Source of the DNA: Vespa crabro
Lineage: Eukaryota; Arthropoda; Insecta; Hymenoptera; Vespidae
Reading direction: 5' to 3'
Assembly: GCF_910589235.1 (NCBI RefSeq)
Contig: NC_060958.1
Coordinates: forward strand, 1,145,001 to 1,209,000
Length of the DNA stretch: 64,000 nt
Translations under genes and position numbers: made by a program
Notes under the pieces: generated by a model
Databases searched by the model: none
Told to the model about the DNA's origin: nothing
The model's input: the letters and a program-made list of their open reading frames with translations, nothing else
Shown here: positions 40,140 through 53,197 of the stretch, one piece after another
Layout: every line of letters starts with the position of its first letter
How positions within the stretch are numbered: position 1 is the stretch's first letter

Positions 40140-40523
40140 TTCGTCGTTTTTTACATGTAAAAAAAGAACAAAAAGAAAAAGGAAAAGAAGAAAAAGAAAA
40201 AGGATTATGGATAAATTGAAAGAAATGATTGATTTCCGATGGATTTCCTTCAAAGATTAAATCCTCTTTAATCTCAGTGATATAGAAGAGATATAATGTC
40301 AGTGAATGAAAAACACAAAAATAAAAAAAGAAAAGAAACGAAGAAAATGTTTGAAACGTCTGAGATATATGTATATTCATGTATTTGTATTGGTGAAAGA
40401 TTATTTCCGTTTGTTTTTTGTTCGCGGTAAAGATCGTTGATGTCCTCCATCCTTCATTTTCAAACTTCTAGGAAACAGTGTCAGTTCCCCATCGGAGGAA
40501 CTTGAAGGAAGTGGGATTGAACC

Positions 40524-42336
40524 ATGGGTCGCACAGGATACACGTGCATAAGGCACGTCTTTTGCTCTCTCAACGTTCTCATATGGGTATGTAAATGTAC
40601 AATCATACATATATATATATATATACATATATGTATTTACATACATATATATATACATACATATATATAAATACATATAGATACATACATACATACATAC
40701 ATACATAAATACATATAAGATGTTCTCGTTTATTAAGTTTGTCCTTCTTTTTAGTAGTTACATTAGCTTACAAGAGTTAACCCGTTAACGGGTTTTTGTC
40801 ACAGACTTCCGAAAGTCTAGAAATTTTATGCGAGTCGCATACACGGCTAGGAAAAGTTGACCGACATGGATCAGAATCGAATGGAAAAAGTGGAGAACGG
40901 CACTCGGAACGACGGGCATTGTAATTTGCTCGGTGCATTCCAGTGCACTTTCCGGCCTCTCGAATTTATTGCCACTCTTCGAAACATTCGCTACGAGAAC
41001 GGGGGAGACTCTAAACGGGACGTTGAACCGTGCTCTATGAGCTATGAACTTACGGTATCTAAGTAGACGATGATCCACGCCACTTTGCCCGTTCTATCGA
41101 CGAGAAATTTGCTTTGAGTTACGCGTTATAATTTTTATACGATTATTTTTCTTCTCCTTCTTCTTCTTCTTCTTCTTCTTCGAAATAATTATATTTACAA
41201 TGAAAAATATCTTTGGAATTATAAAAAGAAAAATATGTTTATCGATGAAATTATTATAAATATCGATGGATCGTTAATAAATAATTAAAAGTAACGAAGA
41301 AATAATTTAGAATTATAAATTACAAGATCTCTTGGCTAACGAATATCAAAATTTCCCGCCAATTTTTGTGATTCGAACTAATTTATAGTCTAGTGAACTC
41401 ACGTGAAAATGATTTGTTTCACGTGTAATCTAATCGCGATTGTAATTTATTTTTACAGTTATGCGCTTGTGGAATTTTGGGTGCTGGCCTTTGGTTGAGA
41501 TTGGCTTACTCTGGATACACGACTTTGGTACCACAATACAGTTTTGCATCGGCTGATTCTTTATTACTAGCAGCAGGATGCGTCACCTTCGTCATTGCTT
41601 TCTTTGGATGCTGTGGAGCTTGGTTCCAATCGAGATGCATGCTGATCACGGTAAGCGCAACATATAATTGGCAATTGTCTTGATCAATAGATATTTTTTT
41701 TTTGTTCTATCACACATTGCTACATCCTGTTTTAGTACTTCAGTCTCGTTATACTGATGTTCCTGGCTGAATTTATGCTCGGTACACTCGCCTTTATATT
41801 CCGTGAACATCTCGCTAGAAGTCTTAAAGAAGAATTGCTATTTGGCATTGAAAGGCATTACAATTTAACGAGAGAACCTGGTACTTTACCTGCTGTTTGG
41901 GATCACATACACACTGAGGTAATAATTATGTATAATAAAATTTTATATTTAACGATAAAGAACAGTTCTTCGATTAATATCAAACAATCTTTTATTTTAG
42001 TTCCATTGTTGTGGTGTTCGAGATTATACGGATTGGTATCAGATCGATGCTTGGCCAACGGAAGATCGAGTACCAGACTCTTGTTGTATACAAAGAGAAA
42101 GGTACTGTGGTAGACTCGATCCTGAAGGATTGAACAAAGAACTTTGGTACAAGGAAGGTTGTGCCTCGGCCATTCAATTATGGCTTGTTACAAGGTTACA
42201 CGTTGTTGGTACCGTCGGATTGGTCGTTGCTTTTCTTCAATTATTTGGACAAGTAGCCAGTATGATACTCTTTTGCACGGTCAGACAAAAGAAATCCTCA
42301 CACACGTACAAGAGCTATGACACTACCAATACCTAG
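40524..42336 (+). CDS. Tsp5D: Tetraspanin, Tsp5D type (TSPAN9/TSPAN4-like)
   Basis: Four-pass membrane scaffold that organises surface or endosomal microdomains. Four coding exons, all phase 0: 40524-40586, 41459-41650, 41736-41918 and 42001-42336, giving 257 aa. Start context ACCATGG. Transmembrane segments lie at about residues 12-34, 52-75, 84-107 and 222-245. The large extracellular loop carries the tetraspanin hallmark CCG (C149-C150-G151), then DSCC, YCG and a further GC pair. The opening MGRTGYTCIRHVFCSLN, the loop FHCCGVRDYTDWYQIDAWP and the tail HTYKSYDTTNT closely follow Drosophila Tsp5D as I recall it. Vertebrate TSPAN9/TSPAN4 are the nearest relatives. The gene is convergent with the secreted-protein cluster that follows. 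Confidence 0.92.
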
Positions 42337-42668
42337 AATTTCCGCTGGATCTTAGACGAGAGTAGCGTCTAAGATCCATAAGATTGTCGTTAGATCGACA
42401 TAATTATATTTCGATTCCGCGACGATCTATTGATCTTTGATGAGAACAATATATGATCGTCTATCTCGCGATATCGTCATGCGTTCTTTTTCTTCTTACG
42501 CTCTTTACTAGGAACGAACGAACGAACGAGCGAAGACGAAAAAGTCAAAGAGAAAAAAAAAAAACCCGATATTATTCGAGAATATTTCTCGTTTTATCGT
42601 TCGATTATGCTCCTTCGAACTCTTTCAAGAGAAAGGTTTTGTAAATTTTGTTCATACATATATACATA

Positions 42669-42673
<5 letters not shown>

Positions 42674-42718
<45 letters not shown>
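42674..42718. repeat. (AT)n microsatellite
   Basis: About 45 bp of alternating AT in the tetraspanin 3' region. Confidence 0.85.
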
Positions 42719-42725
<7 letters not shown>

Positions 42726-42919
42726 GTATATATGTAAATATATATGTACGTATATCTTTTGATCGAAGCTCTTTCAATCATTAGGAATTAGAATTCGTTT
42801 AGCTTTAATTCTTTTAGAGAATGATGCCTGGAATTGTATTTATTTATATCATTATAATTACCTAACTCTCATAGTTTGCTTAGCGCGTGAATAGGATGTT
42901 TCTTTCGTTTCGTTTTCTT

Positions 42920-42921
<2 letters not shown>

Positions 42922-42976
<55 letters not shown>
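42922..42976. repeat. (AT)n microsatellite
   Basis: About 55 bp of alternating AT in the tetraspanin 3' region. Confidence 0.85.
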
Positions 42977-42983
<7 letters not shown>

Positions 42984-43162
42984 AATTTTTCTTTTATATA
43001 TACGTACGAACATATACGTTCATGCGAGCTTGCGATAATATTCTAGAGAAATAGTCATCTACAAGACTCAAAGGACGATTAGAAAATATTCCAGCTTCTT
43101 ATCGTTACTTTCTTCAAACTTTCTTTAGTCACGCCAAAAATGTTGTTTTTTTTTTTTTATCG

Positions 43163-43176
43163 TTTATTTAAATAAA
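43163..43176. terminator. Palindromic two-way polyadenylation signal
   Basis: TTTATTTAAATAAA is a perfect 14-bp palindrome and gives AATAAA on each strand. It lies about 830 bp after the tetraspanin stop and 110 bp after the stop of the convergent gene at 43287-45369, so it could serve both. Confidence 0.45.
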
Positions 43177-43286
43177 ACTTTATACGAACATCTCGTTCGA
43201 TGGCGTCTTTTTTTCTTTTTTTCTTTTTTTTTTTTTTTTTTTGAACCCAACAAGAAATAACAATCGTTCGATAGTCATTTAATTCA

Positions 43287-45369
<2,083 letters not shown>

Positions 45370-46213
45370 TTTATTTGAAAAAGCAATCACTCGATAAAAT
45401 TCTCAACGTGGCTATTCTGAAATTCTGATACTAATAAAAATGTTGCAACGTGAATAATTAATATATGAGAAATGATTCTAATTTAATAAAAAAAAGAAAA
45501 GTAAAGTTGATTTGAAAGGTGTTTTGAAAAGTTAGTATCTAATGCAGATTAATAAAAAAAAAAAAAAAAAGAAAAAAAAGAAAAAAAAAAGAAAAAAGAA
45601 AAGAAAAGAAATAGACACACCTGTTGTATTGTAAAGTAACAATTTGATTCGTTAATTAAAAACGTTTTAATTTTTATAAAATATCAAATGATCGTTTGGA
45701 GTTATCGTTTTATAATAATAATATCGATTTACTTTATTTCACTGATTTTTTGTTTAATTCGTCGACAGTACATTCCTGCACGTTTAATATCACGAAAATT
45801 ATTCAAATTTATTTTATTATTATGAATTAAATAATAATTTTCAATGAATTATTGTTCCGTACGTAATGCTGTTCACTCATTGACTGACGAAGCTGCAATA
45901 GTTGGTAACGGACACGAAGTATTCTTACGACACTCAGTTACTTTCATTTTTAGTATTATTGCTCCGTGTAGAAAGCAATGTGTTAACTATGTTAACATCT
46001 TACAACGACTACAATAACAAAATCTTTGGAAAATATTATTCAATGTTTAATTATATTTGATCACAGATAAGATCGATTGTTAATGGGTAAATTATTAATA
46101 CAAAAGATATTTATTCATTCATTATATTTCATTGTATAATTTTGATTAATGTTTTTATTGTTTTACATATAATGGATATAAGACATAGTCGATTATTAAT
46201 TGGAAACAAAACC

Positions 46214-48157
46214 TTAAATGCCAAGCAATGATGTTAAACTTTTGGGTAAGATTGAATCTAAGAATTTTACAACTGCTTCTAAAATATTGCTTAGTAACGA
46301 TTCAATAAGATTAAATATACTTTCGAGGAGATTGATTATAGCATCTACCAAGTATCCTACTATGTTTGTGGGATTAGATAATATGTTATATAGAAGATTA
46401 ACAATTCCTTGAAGTAGGTTTCCTAATACAGATGGTATAGATGTTATAAGTTTAACTATGCCTCCGACAAGTGATATGACCAAGTTTACTATGCCTCCGA
46501 TAAGTGATGTGACCAAGTTTATTATGCCTCTGATAAGTGATGTGACCAAGTTTATTATGGGATTCAGTATGGAAGCCAATAGATTATATACAAACTGTAA
46601 AATAAATAAAAATAATTGTTCAATACAAAGTATAACGAAGAGACAATAAATAGTAAAGATTTTTGTAATTTTTTATGCCTTAAGTTATAAGCAGAAATAT
46701 TTAATATGTTAAAAGATTACTATAACATACTTCTACTAAGTTAGACAAGATATTCCCTCCAGACATTGAACTGTTTTCTCCTGTTCCTGTTAAGCTAGTC
46801 CCAGTGTTATCATTATTATTATTATTATTATTGCTAGAATTATCAGATGATCCTGTATTATTATTATCTTCACTTCTTTTGTGTTTTTTATCGTTATTGT
46901 CGTTTTTGGAATTTGAATTATCTTCTGAACTATCATCATTAGAATTATTTTCAGAATTATTCCCCTTTCCTGAATTGTCTTTTTCTTTAGAATTCTTGTT
47001 CTTTCCTGAACTATTTTTATGTTTAGAGTCATTGCTGGTTTCTGAACTGTCATTGTCTTTAGATTGATTGCTGTCTTCTGAACTGTTGCCATCTTTAGAA
47101 TCATTGCTGTTTTTTGAACTGCCTTTTTCTTTAGAATTCTTGTTCTTTCCTGAACTATTTTTATGTTTAGAGTCATTGCTGGTTTCTGAACTGTCATTGT
47201 CTTTAGATTGATTGCTGTCTTCTGAACTGTTGCCATCTTTAGAATCATTGCTGTTTTTTGAACTGCCTTTTTCTTTAGAATTATTATTTTTTCCTGAACT
47301 ATTTTTATGTTTAGAATCATTGCTGGTTTCTGAACTGTCATTGTCTTTAGATTGATTGCTGTCTTCTGAACTGTTGCCATCTTTAGAGTCATTGCTATTT
47401 CCTGAACTGCCTTTTTCTTTAGAATTATTATTTTTTCCTGAACTATTTTTATGTTTAGAATCATTGCTGGTTTCTGAACTGTCATTGTCTTTAGATTGAT
47501 TGCTGTCTTCTGAACTGTTGCCATCTTTAGAGTCATTGCTATTTCCTGAACTGCCTTTTTCTTTAGAATTATTATTTTTTCCTGAACTATCTTTTTGTTT
47601 AGAGTCATTGCTGGTTTCTGAACTATTTTCGTTGTCTTCTGTACTTTGTTGTTTGCTATTTCCAGTCTTTCCAGTGTTTATAGAACTACTTCCACTTCCA
47701 TTGTTTATATTGGAGTTATTACCTGCTCCGTCTTTTGAGCCATGTGATTTTTTACTCTCTTCATCGTAATCATCATTTTGTGAATCTTTTGAATTATCAG
47801 ATTTTGTATGGCCTCCAAATATGTGTCTTAAATGACCATGACCTTCCTTGGAATTTTCATTATTATACTCCAATTTTTTTGAGTTGCTATCATTCGATGT
47901 ATTGATACTTATATCAGGGTTGTCGTTCTGTGTATTTTCGTTGTTCGTTTTAATTTCCGGATATTCATTTTCGGCCGACTGAGATAAAATATCAACGATT
48001 AGAACTTTTATGTTTAAAATATTATTTTATTCCTTTATATACTTACCCTTACGTATCTTAGACCCGATATAAAATTGTCTCGAAATATCGTAGAACGACC
48101 CAATACGAGATTCTTTGAAACGATTAAAAGTAAAAACATACATATTAATTTTCCCAT
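46214..48157 (-). CDS. Unknown secreted Ser/Asn/Lys/Asp repeat protein 2 of the cluster, 579 aa
   Basis: Three phase-0 exons: 48157-48047, 47978-46731 and 46594-46214. A signal peptide, MGKLICMFLLLIVSKNLVLG, is followed by a highly hydrophilic second exon. At residues about 157-365 this exon carries 48-residue tandem units (core ETSNDSKHKNSSGKNNNSKE, then KGSSGNSNDSKDGNSSEDSN and QSKDNDSS). The 127-codon last exon is the opposite: hydrophobic and amphipathic, with 11-residue repeats (INLVTSLIGGI type) and no charge for long stretches. No family was recognised. A soluble, possibly phosphorylated or glycosylated repeat region joined to an aggregating or membrane-seeking helix suggests a structural or adhesive secretion; that is inference. 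Confidence 0.72.
46440..46560 (-). repeat. 33-bp coding repeat (11-aa hydrophobic units)
   Basis: At least three 33-bp copies, each containing AAGTTTATTATGCC-like sequence on the + strand, encode IINLVTSLIRG, IINLVTSLIGG, IVNLVISLVGG and a weaker fourth unit. An 11-residue period is typical of amphipathic helices that lie on membranes or pack as hendecad coiled coils. Confidence 0.75.
47010..47630 (-). repeat. 144-bp coding minisatellite (48-aa units)
   Basis: The phrase TCTGAACTGTCATTGTCTTT recurs at 47041, 47185, 47329 and 47473, exactly 144 bp apart, with few base differences. A fifth, more divergent partial unit adjoins. The period keeps the reading frame, so copy number can change without a frameshift. 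Confidence 0.9.
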
Positions 48158-49020
48158 CTTCAAAATTGTCCTCTTTTTCCACTTTCGTTATTTCTGAACC
48201 GTTCACAGTGGCTTGTAAAAGAAAAATGCAAGGAAGTCGATGAATTACCTGATTATTTATATCATTCCGGGCATTTAAAATGTTCTTTTTTCAGTTTATC
48301 GCATTGATAAGATTATTTTAAAATAATCGTTAAGTCGAAGTAAATAAATTGTTTCTTTTTACCAAATTTGTACTCTTCTTAGTGATACGGTTAATTCGTT
48401 CGTCCTTGTTAATGACTTAACGTAACTATATCTTCAAATGAATGTATTTGTTATTATTATTTTTTTTTTTTTTCATAAACTTCTAAACAAATGTTGATGC
48501 AATCAAATAGATTTCATAAATACTTTGTGAAACTTATACTCCAACAAGGAATCGTTTAGACCCGTAAGAAATTTCCATAGATATGTGATATCATAAATGT
48601 TTTATTAAATATTAATTTGTTTAATTATTAAATAATAATAACATAGCAATATTCGTTGAACGACGAACTACGATGGTATTGATAATAAAAAAAGGGGAAT
48701 ATAGAACAAAGAAAATAAAAAAATACTATAAAAAATTATAATTAATGTCGTCATATTTATCATCTCGTTTGTATGATTGCAATCTATGTACCTATTATAA
48801 TAGATAATTGTTTCTAATAAAAAGTAGTCGACGAATAAATACTTCAGAATAAAAAAAAAAAAAAATAATAAAAAAAAATAATAATAATAAACGAATGCAC
48901 CAACCATATGAATACTACGTGGTTTTTTTTTTTTTTTACGAAGATCATTCGTAATAATATCAAAAGAAAATAATTATAGAAGTATAAAGTAGTAAGATGA
49001 TAATAAAGATGGTCCAGTCC
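48158..49020. other. Intergenic AT-rich spacer
   Basis: No coding exon seen. It holds homopolymer A/T runs and probably the promoter of the 46214-48157 gene and the 3' end of the 49021-51581 gene. Confidence 0.5.
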
Positions 49021-51581
49021 TCAGCCAGCATTATTTCTGAGTAATTGATTTACCGCTGTCAATGTGGAAATTGGTATCTGTAAGGAAAAATTTTTGTGAT
49101 TGAGGTAATTAAGAAGAAAAAATTGAAAATTAAAAATGAAAAAAAAGAACCAACGATCATTTACATTAAAAATATCGTCAAAGAACGATCCTGGTTTATA
49201 AGTTTTCGAACTAACAAAAGTGACGTCACTGCCAGCCGAACTGTCGGCGTTCACTCGTGAAATAATTTCTCCTGATGCACTTGCAGATACTCCACCAGAT
49301 GCAGTTCCTGATGTACCACTAGATGTGGATGCTGTTATCGGAACCGAAACTGGTATCACCGAACTCGAATGTAATATTTGTTTTCTCAATGGACCACTGC
49401 GAAATCTTTTTCTTAAGTACCAATGATTTAACAGCGGTTGTTCTTGTGCCGTGTTAACGTTACTACCTACATTGATATAATGTAACGAGTTAGATTATGA
49501 CATGCTAAAAGTCTATTCATTCATTCGAATTGTTATTATTCCTCACCAACTGCAGCATTTCCATTAGCTCCAGCATTAGCTTCAATGACTCCTTTCGAAG
49601 ATATTAAGTCATTAACAAGTGGAGTAGCCTCGTTTATCTTTCGATCTTCTTCAATCGATTTATCACGGGAAGTTGGAATCTTTTGTACATTTTCGAATGC
49701 ACTCTTGCCACTGACATAACCTGTATTCGCATATAGTTCTGCCGACGTACCTGCCTGAATTTTTTTAATTTTTAATTTCCTTTTTTTTTGTATGATCATT
49801 ACAAATATTATACTACTTATGAATAGTTTTAATTAATCGAATACTTACGTATTTCGACTCGGGAATAGGTTCGTTGATCTGAACTACTGATTTTGAGTTT
49901 ATCTGAAAAGAAAATTCAAACATTCCATTTAGATGAAATGAAATTTATTGATAGATAAAGACAGAGAAAATATTTACCGCTCTTTGGCTCTTATGATTCT
50001 TCGGTATTGAGCCTGAAATTAATTGTATATTTGTGTGACTTGTAGATGGTTTAATTGATGCGGCATTACTAGGTATTGTATCATAATAAACATTATCGGA
50101 AGTTCTGACTGCTGGTTGATTATTTCCAAGTCCAGCGTCCGCGAAAAGAGTACCGGCAATAGGATTATTCGAATTTCCACTTCCGTCCAGGATTCCTGCT
50201 AGTCCAGCTTTGGCTGATGGTTGATTATTTCCAAGTCCAGCGTTCGCGAAAAGAATACCGGCAATAGGATTATTCGAATTTCCACTTCCGTCTAGGATTC
50301 CTCCAAGTCCAGCTCTGGCTGCTGGTCGATTATGTCCAAGACCAGCTTGGGCATATAAACCACCACCTAACAACGATACTTATATATCTTTCTCTTGAAA
50401 TAAAAAAAAAGAAAAAGAAGAAATTTATTTCTCACCTGTGTTCGCATTATCACCGTTAAGTAGTCCACCTAATCCAGCAGATGCTTGTGGACCAAACGGT
50501 GTTCCAGCACTTGCATGAAGTCCTCCACCGGTTTGAGAATTACCAAGAAGACCACCGAGACCAGTTTCAGCATGATATCCAGCAAAATTCACACGAACAC
50601 CGTCTTTTGTGAATTGTAAAAATGGTAGCTGCGATGAATCAAATGAAATTTTATGTCGGAGCATGTATAGATTGATAATTAAATATCGATTACTTATTAT
50701 TACTATTATAAATATTATTATAAATATTATAAATATTATTTATTATAACAAAATTATAGACATATAATATTTCATGTTGTTTATCGAATAATATTTGGTC
50801 AAAACGTATTCAAGGTTGATATTGTAGCAATTATAGTTTTTATGTACAATTTCAATGAATAATTACGTTTGACAGATAAATTTCAAATTATTCGACATCT
50901 TGTCATTTTTCAACTGAAATGATTATCTCTATTATATATACTATTGTTTTAGAAGGTTCAATAGTTCAATAACAATGGAATAGTTTTCGCAAGTCATTTT
51001 TCACATATCGGACGGGGAATACTCTGTTCTTTATTTTTCTTTTTTTTTTTTTTCAAATGAATATTCGATAAGTTATTATTTTCCAAGAAAAGATACATAA
51101 TCGTTTCTTAGTATTTATATGTTTCAAAATTATAAATATTAATAATACGATTAAAATTGTTAAATAATATAATCGGCAGTTGACTATGATTGATGATCTA
51201 ATCAGATTACGTTAACGTTATTTTCTCTAATTGATTTTATTGTTTCTTTTTCAATTTTTTTTTTTTTTATTTAATTATATTATTTCTTGTTCTTTTAAAA
51301 TTTTTTTCGTTTTTGTTTCGTTTAAATCGGTTCTATAACAATCTTTAAGTTATCAATTTTTCGAGATATCATTATTGATCATTGATAATTAATTAATTAA
51401 CATTTTCCAAAGAATGTTTGAAATAATTTATCAAATTTGAAAAAATAAATATATCGCTTACCCCACCGGAAGATTCTTGAACAATATCATCGAGTTTTTT
51501 AGCATCGATTAAAAAAGAAAAAAACAAAAAGAGATTCACTGTTAGGAGGACATCGTTAACGTTCACTTTTCTCGTCGCCAT
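49021..51581 (-). CDS. Unknown secreted Ala/Gly/Leu repeat protein 3 of the cluster, 440 aa
   Basis: Seven exons: 51581-51462, 50628-50436, 50366-49978, 49902-49849, 49754-49547, 49466-49165 and 49077-49021. They join in frame (phases 0, 1, 0, 0, 1, 0). The N-terminus MATRKVNVNDVLLTVNLFLF... is a signal peptide ending near LIDA. Exons 2 and 3 encode AGLGGLL-type elements and 35-residue repeats (AGLGNNQPSAKAGLAGILDG, SGNSNNPIAG). Exons 5 and 6 are Ala/Ser/Thr/Gly-rich with a basic LRKRFRSGPLRK segment. The last junction reads FFDDIFN|IPISTLTAV and the protein ends NQLLRNNAG. This junction module recurs in the 53198-55189 gene. The composition resembles structural secretions (silk, cuticle or glue), but no family was recognised. 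Confidence 0.72.
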
Positions 51582-52003
51582 CTTCTTCTATACTGAACGA
51601 ATCAGGTAAGGCTGCTGCCAACCAACACTAATTTCTACAAATGAAGCTATCTCCGGTAGTAGGGAGAAACACAGACGATTGAACGTTAATATCATCGGTA
51701 AACATCATGTCATTTCTTCGATTTGTCATGGATAGTTACATACAGGTAAAAATTTATAAATTAGTATCGTTGAAATGAAATGAATAAAAATTTTAGACTT
51801 TGATCCTTTCAAATGTCACGATCATTAAAAAATCAGATGGCGATCTTATATATTATATTTTATAGCAACGTGAATAAATTCTTCCTCTTCTTTTATTATT
51901 TTTTCTTTTCTTCCTCGTTATTATAGTTTTTTTCTTTTATCTTTTAATCGTCATAATTAGGCAACTTTTATAATACGATTTTTAATACGCGTAATATTAC
52001 CTA

Positions 52004-52077
<74 letters not shown>

Positions 52078-53197
52078 CGTGTGTCTCTCTTCGAAGAGAA
52101 AACATACTGTTCGACGATACAATATTAATAATTAACGTCGATAGTCAGCTTAAAAATAAATGTTTTTTTTTTTCTTTTTTTTAACCTTTTAATCATGTAA
52201 AAAATATTCACCTCATTTATGTTTTATTCATGAAGCTTTTGTTCGTACATTCGAAGCCTATCATTTACATATACGTATATATCTATGTATACATATGTAT
52301 ATATCTATGCATACATATCACGTATGTTCGTTCTCTGTTCTTTTTAAAATTTATTGAATTCGAGAGATACCTTGATTTTGTCTTTATTTTTTTGTCAATC
52401 AAAAATATATATATAGGAAGTGTAATAGTTCTCAAGGACAATCAAAGTTTTACATAGGAGAATCACGTATAAGATTGCTCGAATGAATCATTCAATGTTC
52501 TTGAAACATGACTTTTGATCTTTGAATCGATTAAAATTATAAGAATTTTTATCTTTTCAATGTTTAGCACACTCATCGTCTGGGATAAATAAACAAAAAA
52601 AAAGATCTTTAATGCAATATGTAAGAGGAATCAGCGTCATTGTTTTTTTATTCAATCAATATAATTATTTACAAAGGTATTCGAGCTTTTATCTCGAGGA
52701 TGATTTATGTTCAACTCATTGCTAAAAATCATTCGTAATTCGCCCTAATTTTACATTGACATTAAATTTATACGAAGAAAAAAGAAAAAAGAAGAAAAAA
52801 AAGAAAAAGAAAAGAAAAATAAAAAAACAAATTATTCACTCTCACACTTGTCCATTACCGTAAACGAATAAGTGCATTTTTATATGCACTTTATTATTAT
52901 TTTTATATGCACATTATATTCTAACCGGTTTTCATTGGTCGGATAATTCTTGTGACGTACTTCCTATGATAATGAAATTCAATAGAACGAAATACTTCGA
53001 TAAACTATGTACGATTGATCAATAATCTATAAAATGAGAATTTATAAAATGACTAATTACGTTTGACGCAATTTATAATCTTAAAAATCGTTCGTTGTAA
53101 AAGTTAATGTTAATAATAAAAAAAAATATACATATATATATATATATATATATAAAATTGTAAAAAAAATTCTAAAAGAAATTAAATTAAAGTAGGT
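51582..53197. other. Intergenic spacer with (AT)n tract
   Basis: No credible exon. It contains a (TA)n run at about 52003-52075 and short AT-rich frames without family. It probably carries the promoter of the 49021-51581 gene and the 3' UTR of the next gene. Confidence 0.5.

Larger units (their letters stand above)
28785..40470. other. AT-rich gene desert between Rabex-5 and the tetraspanin gene
   Basis: About 11.7 kb with no coding exon I can recognise. It is mostly AT-rich with many poly-T and poly-A tracts, apart from the entries listed separately: a 55-codon ORF, a MITE-like element, a long imperfect inverted repeat, a CpG-richer island at about 35450-35700, and microsatellites after 37 kb. 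From about 36 kb the sequence becomes richer in CpG and microsatellites. Part may be a 5' intron or upstream region of the tetraspanin gene. Noncoding RNA genes cannot be ruled out by eye. Confidence 0.5.

Noticed and set aside
46790..47608. 272-codon minus-strand Ile/Lys/Val-rich frame
   Set aside because: Shifted-frame shadow of the 48-aa repeat gene; it stays open because the 144-bp unit is a multiple of three.
47010..47630. Regularly spaced direct repeats that might suggest a CRISPR array
   Set aside because: The units are contiguous 144-bp coding repeats without unique spacers, in a eukaryotic gene.
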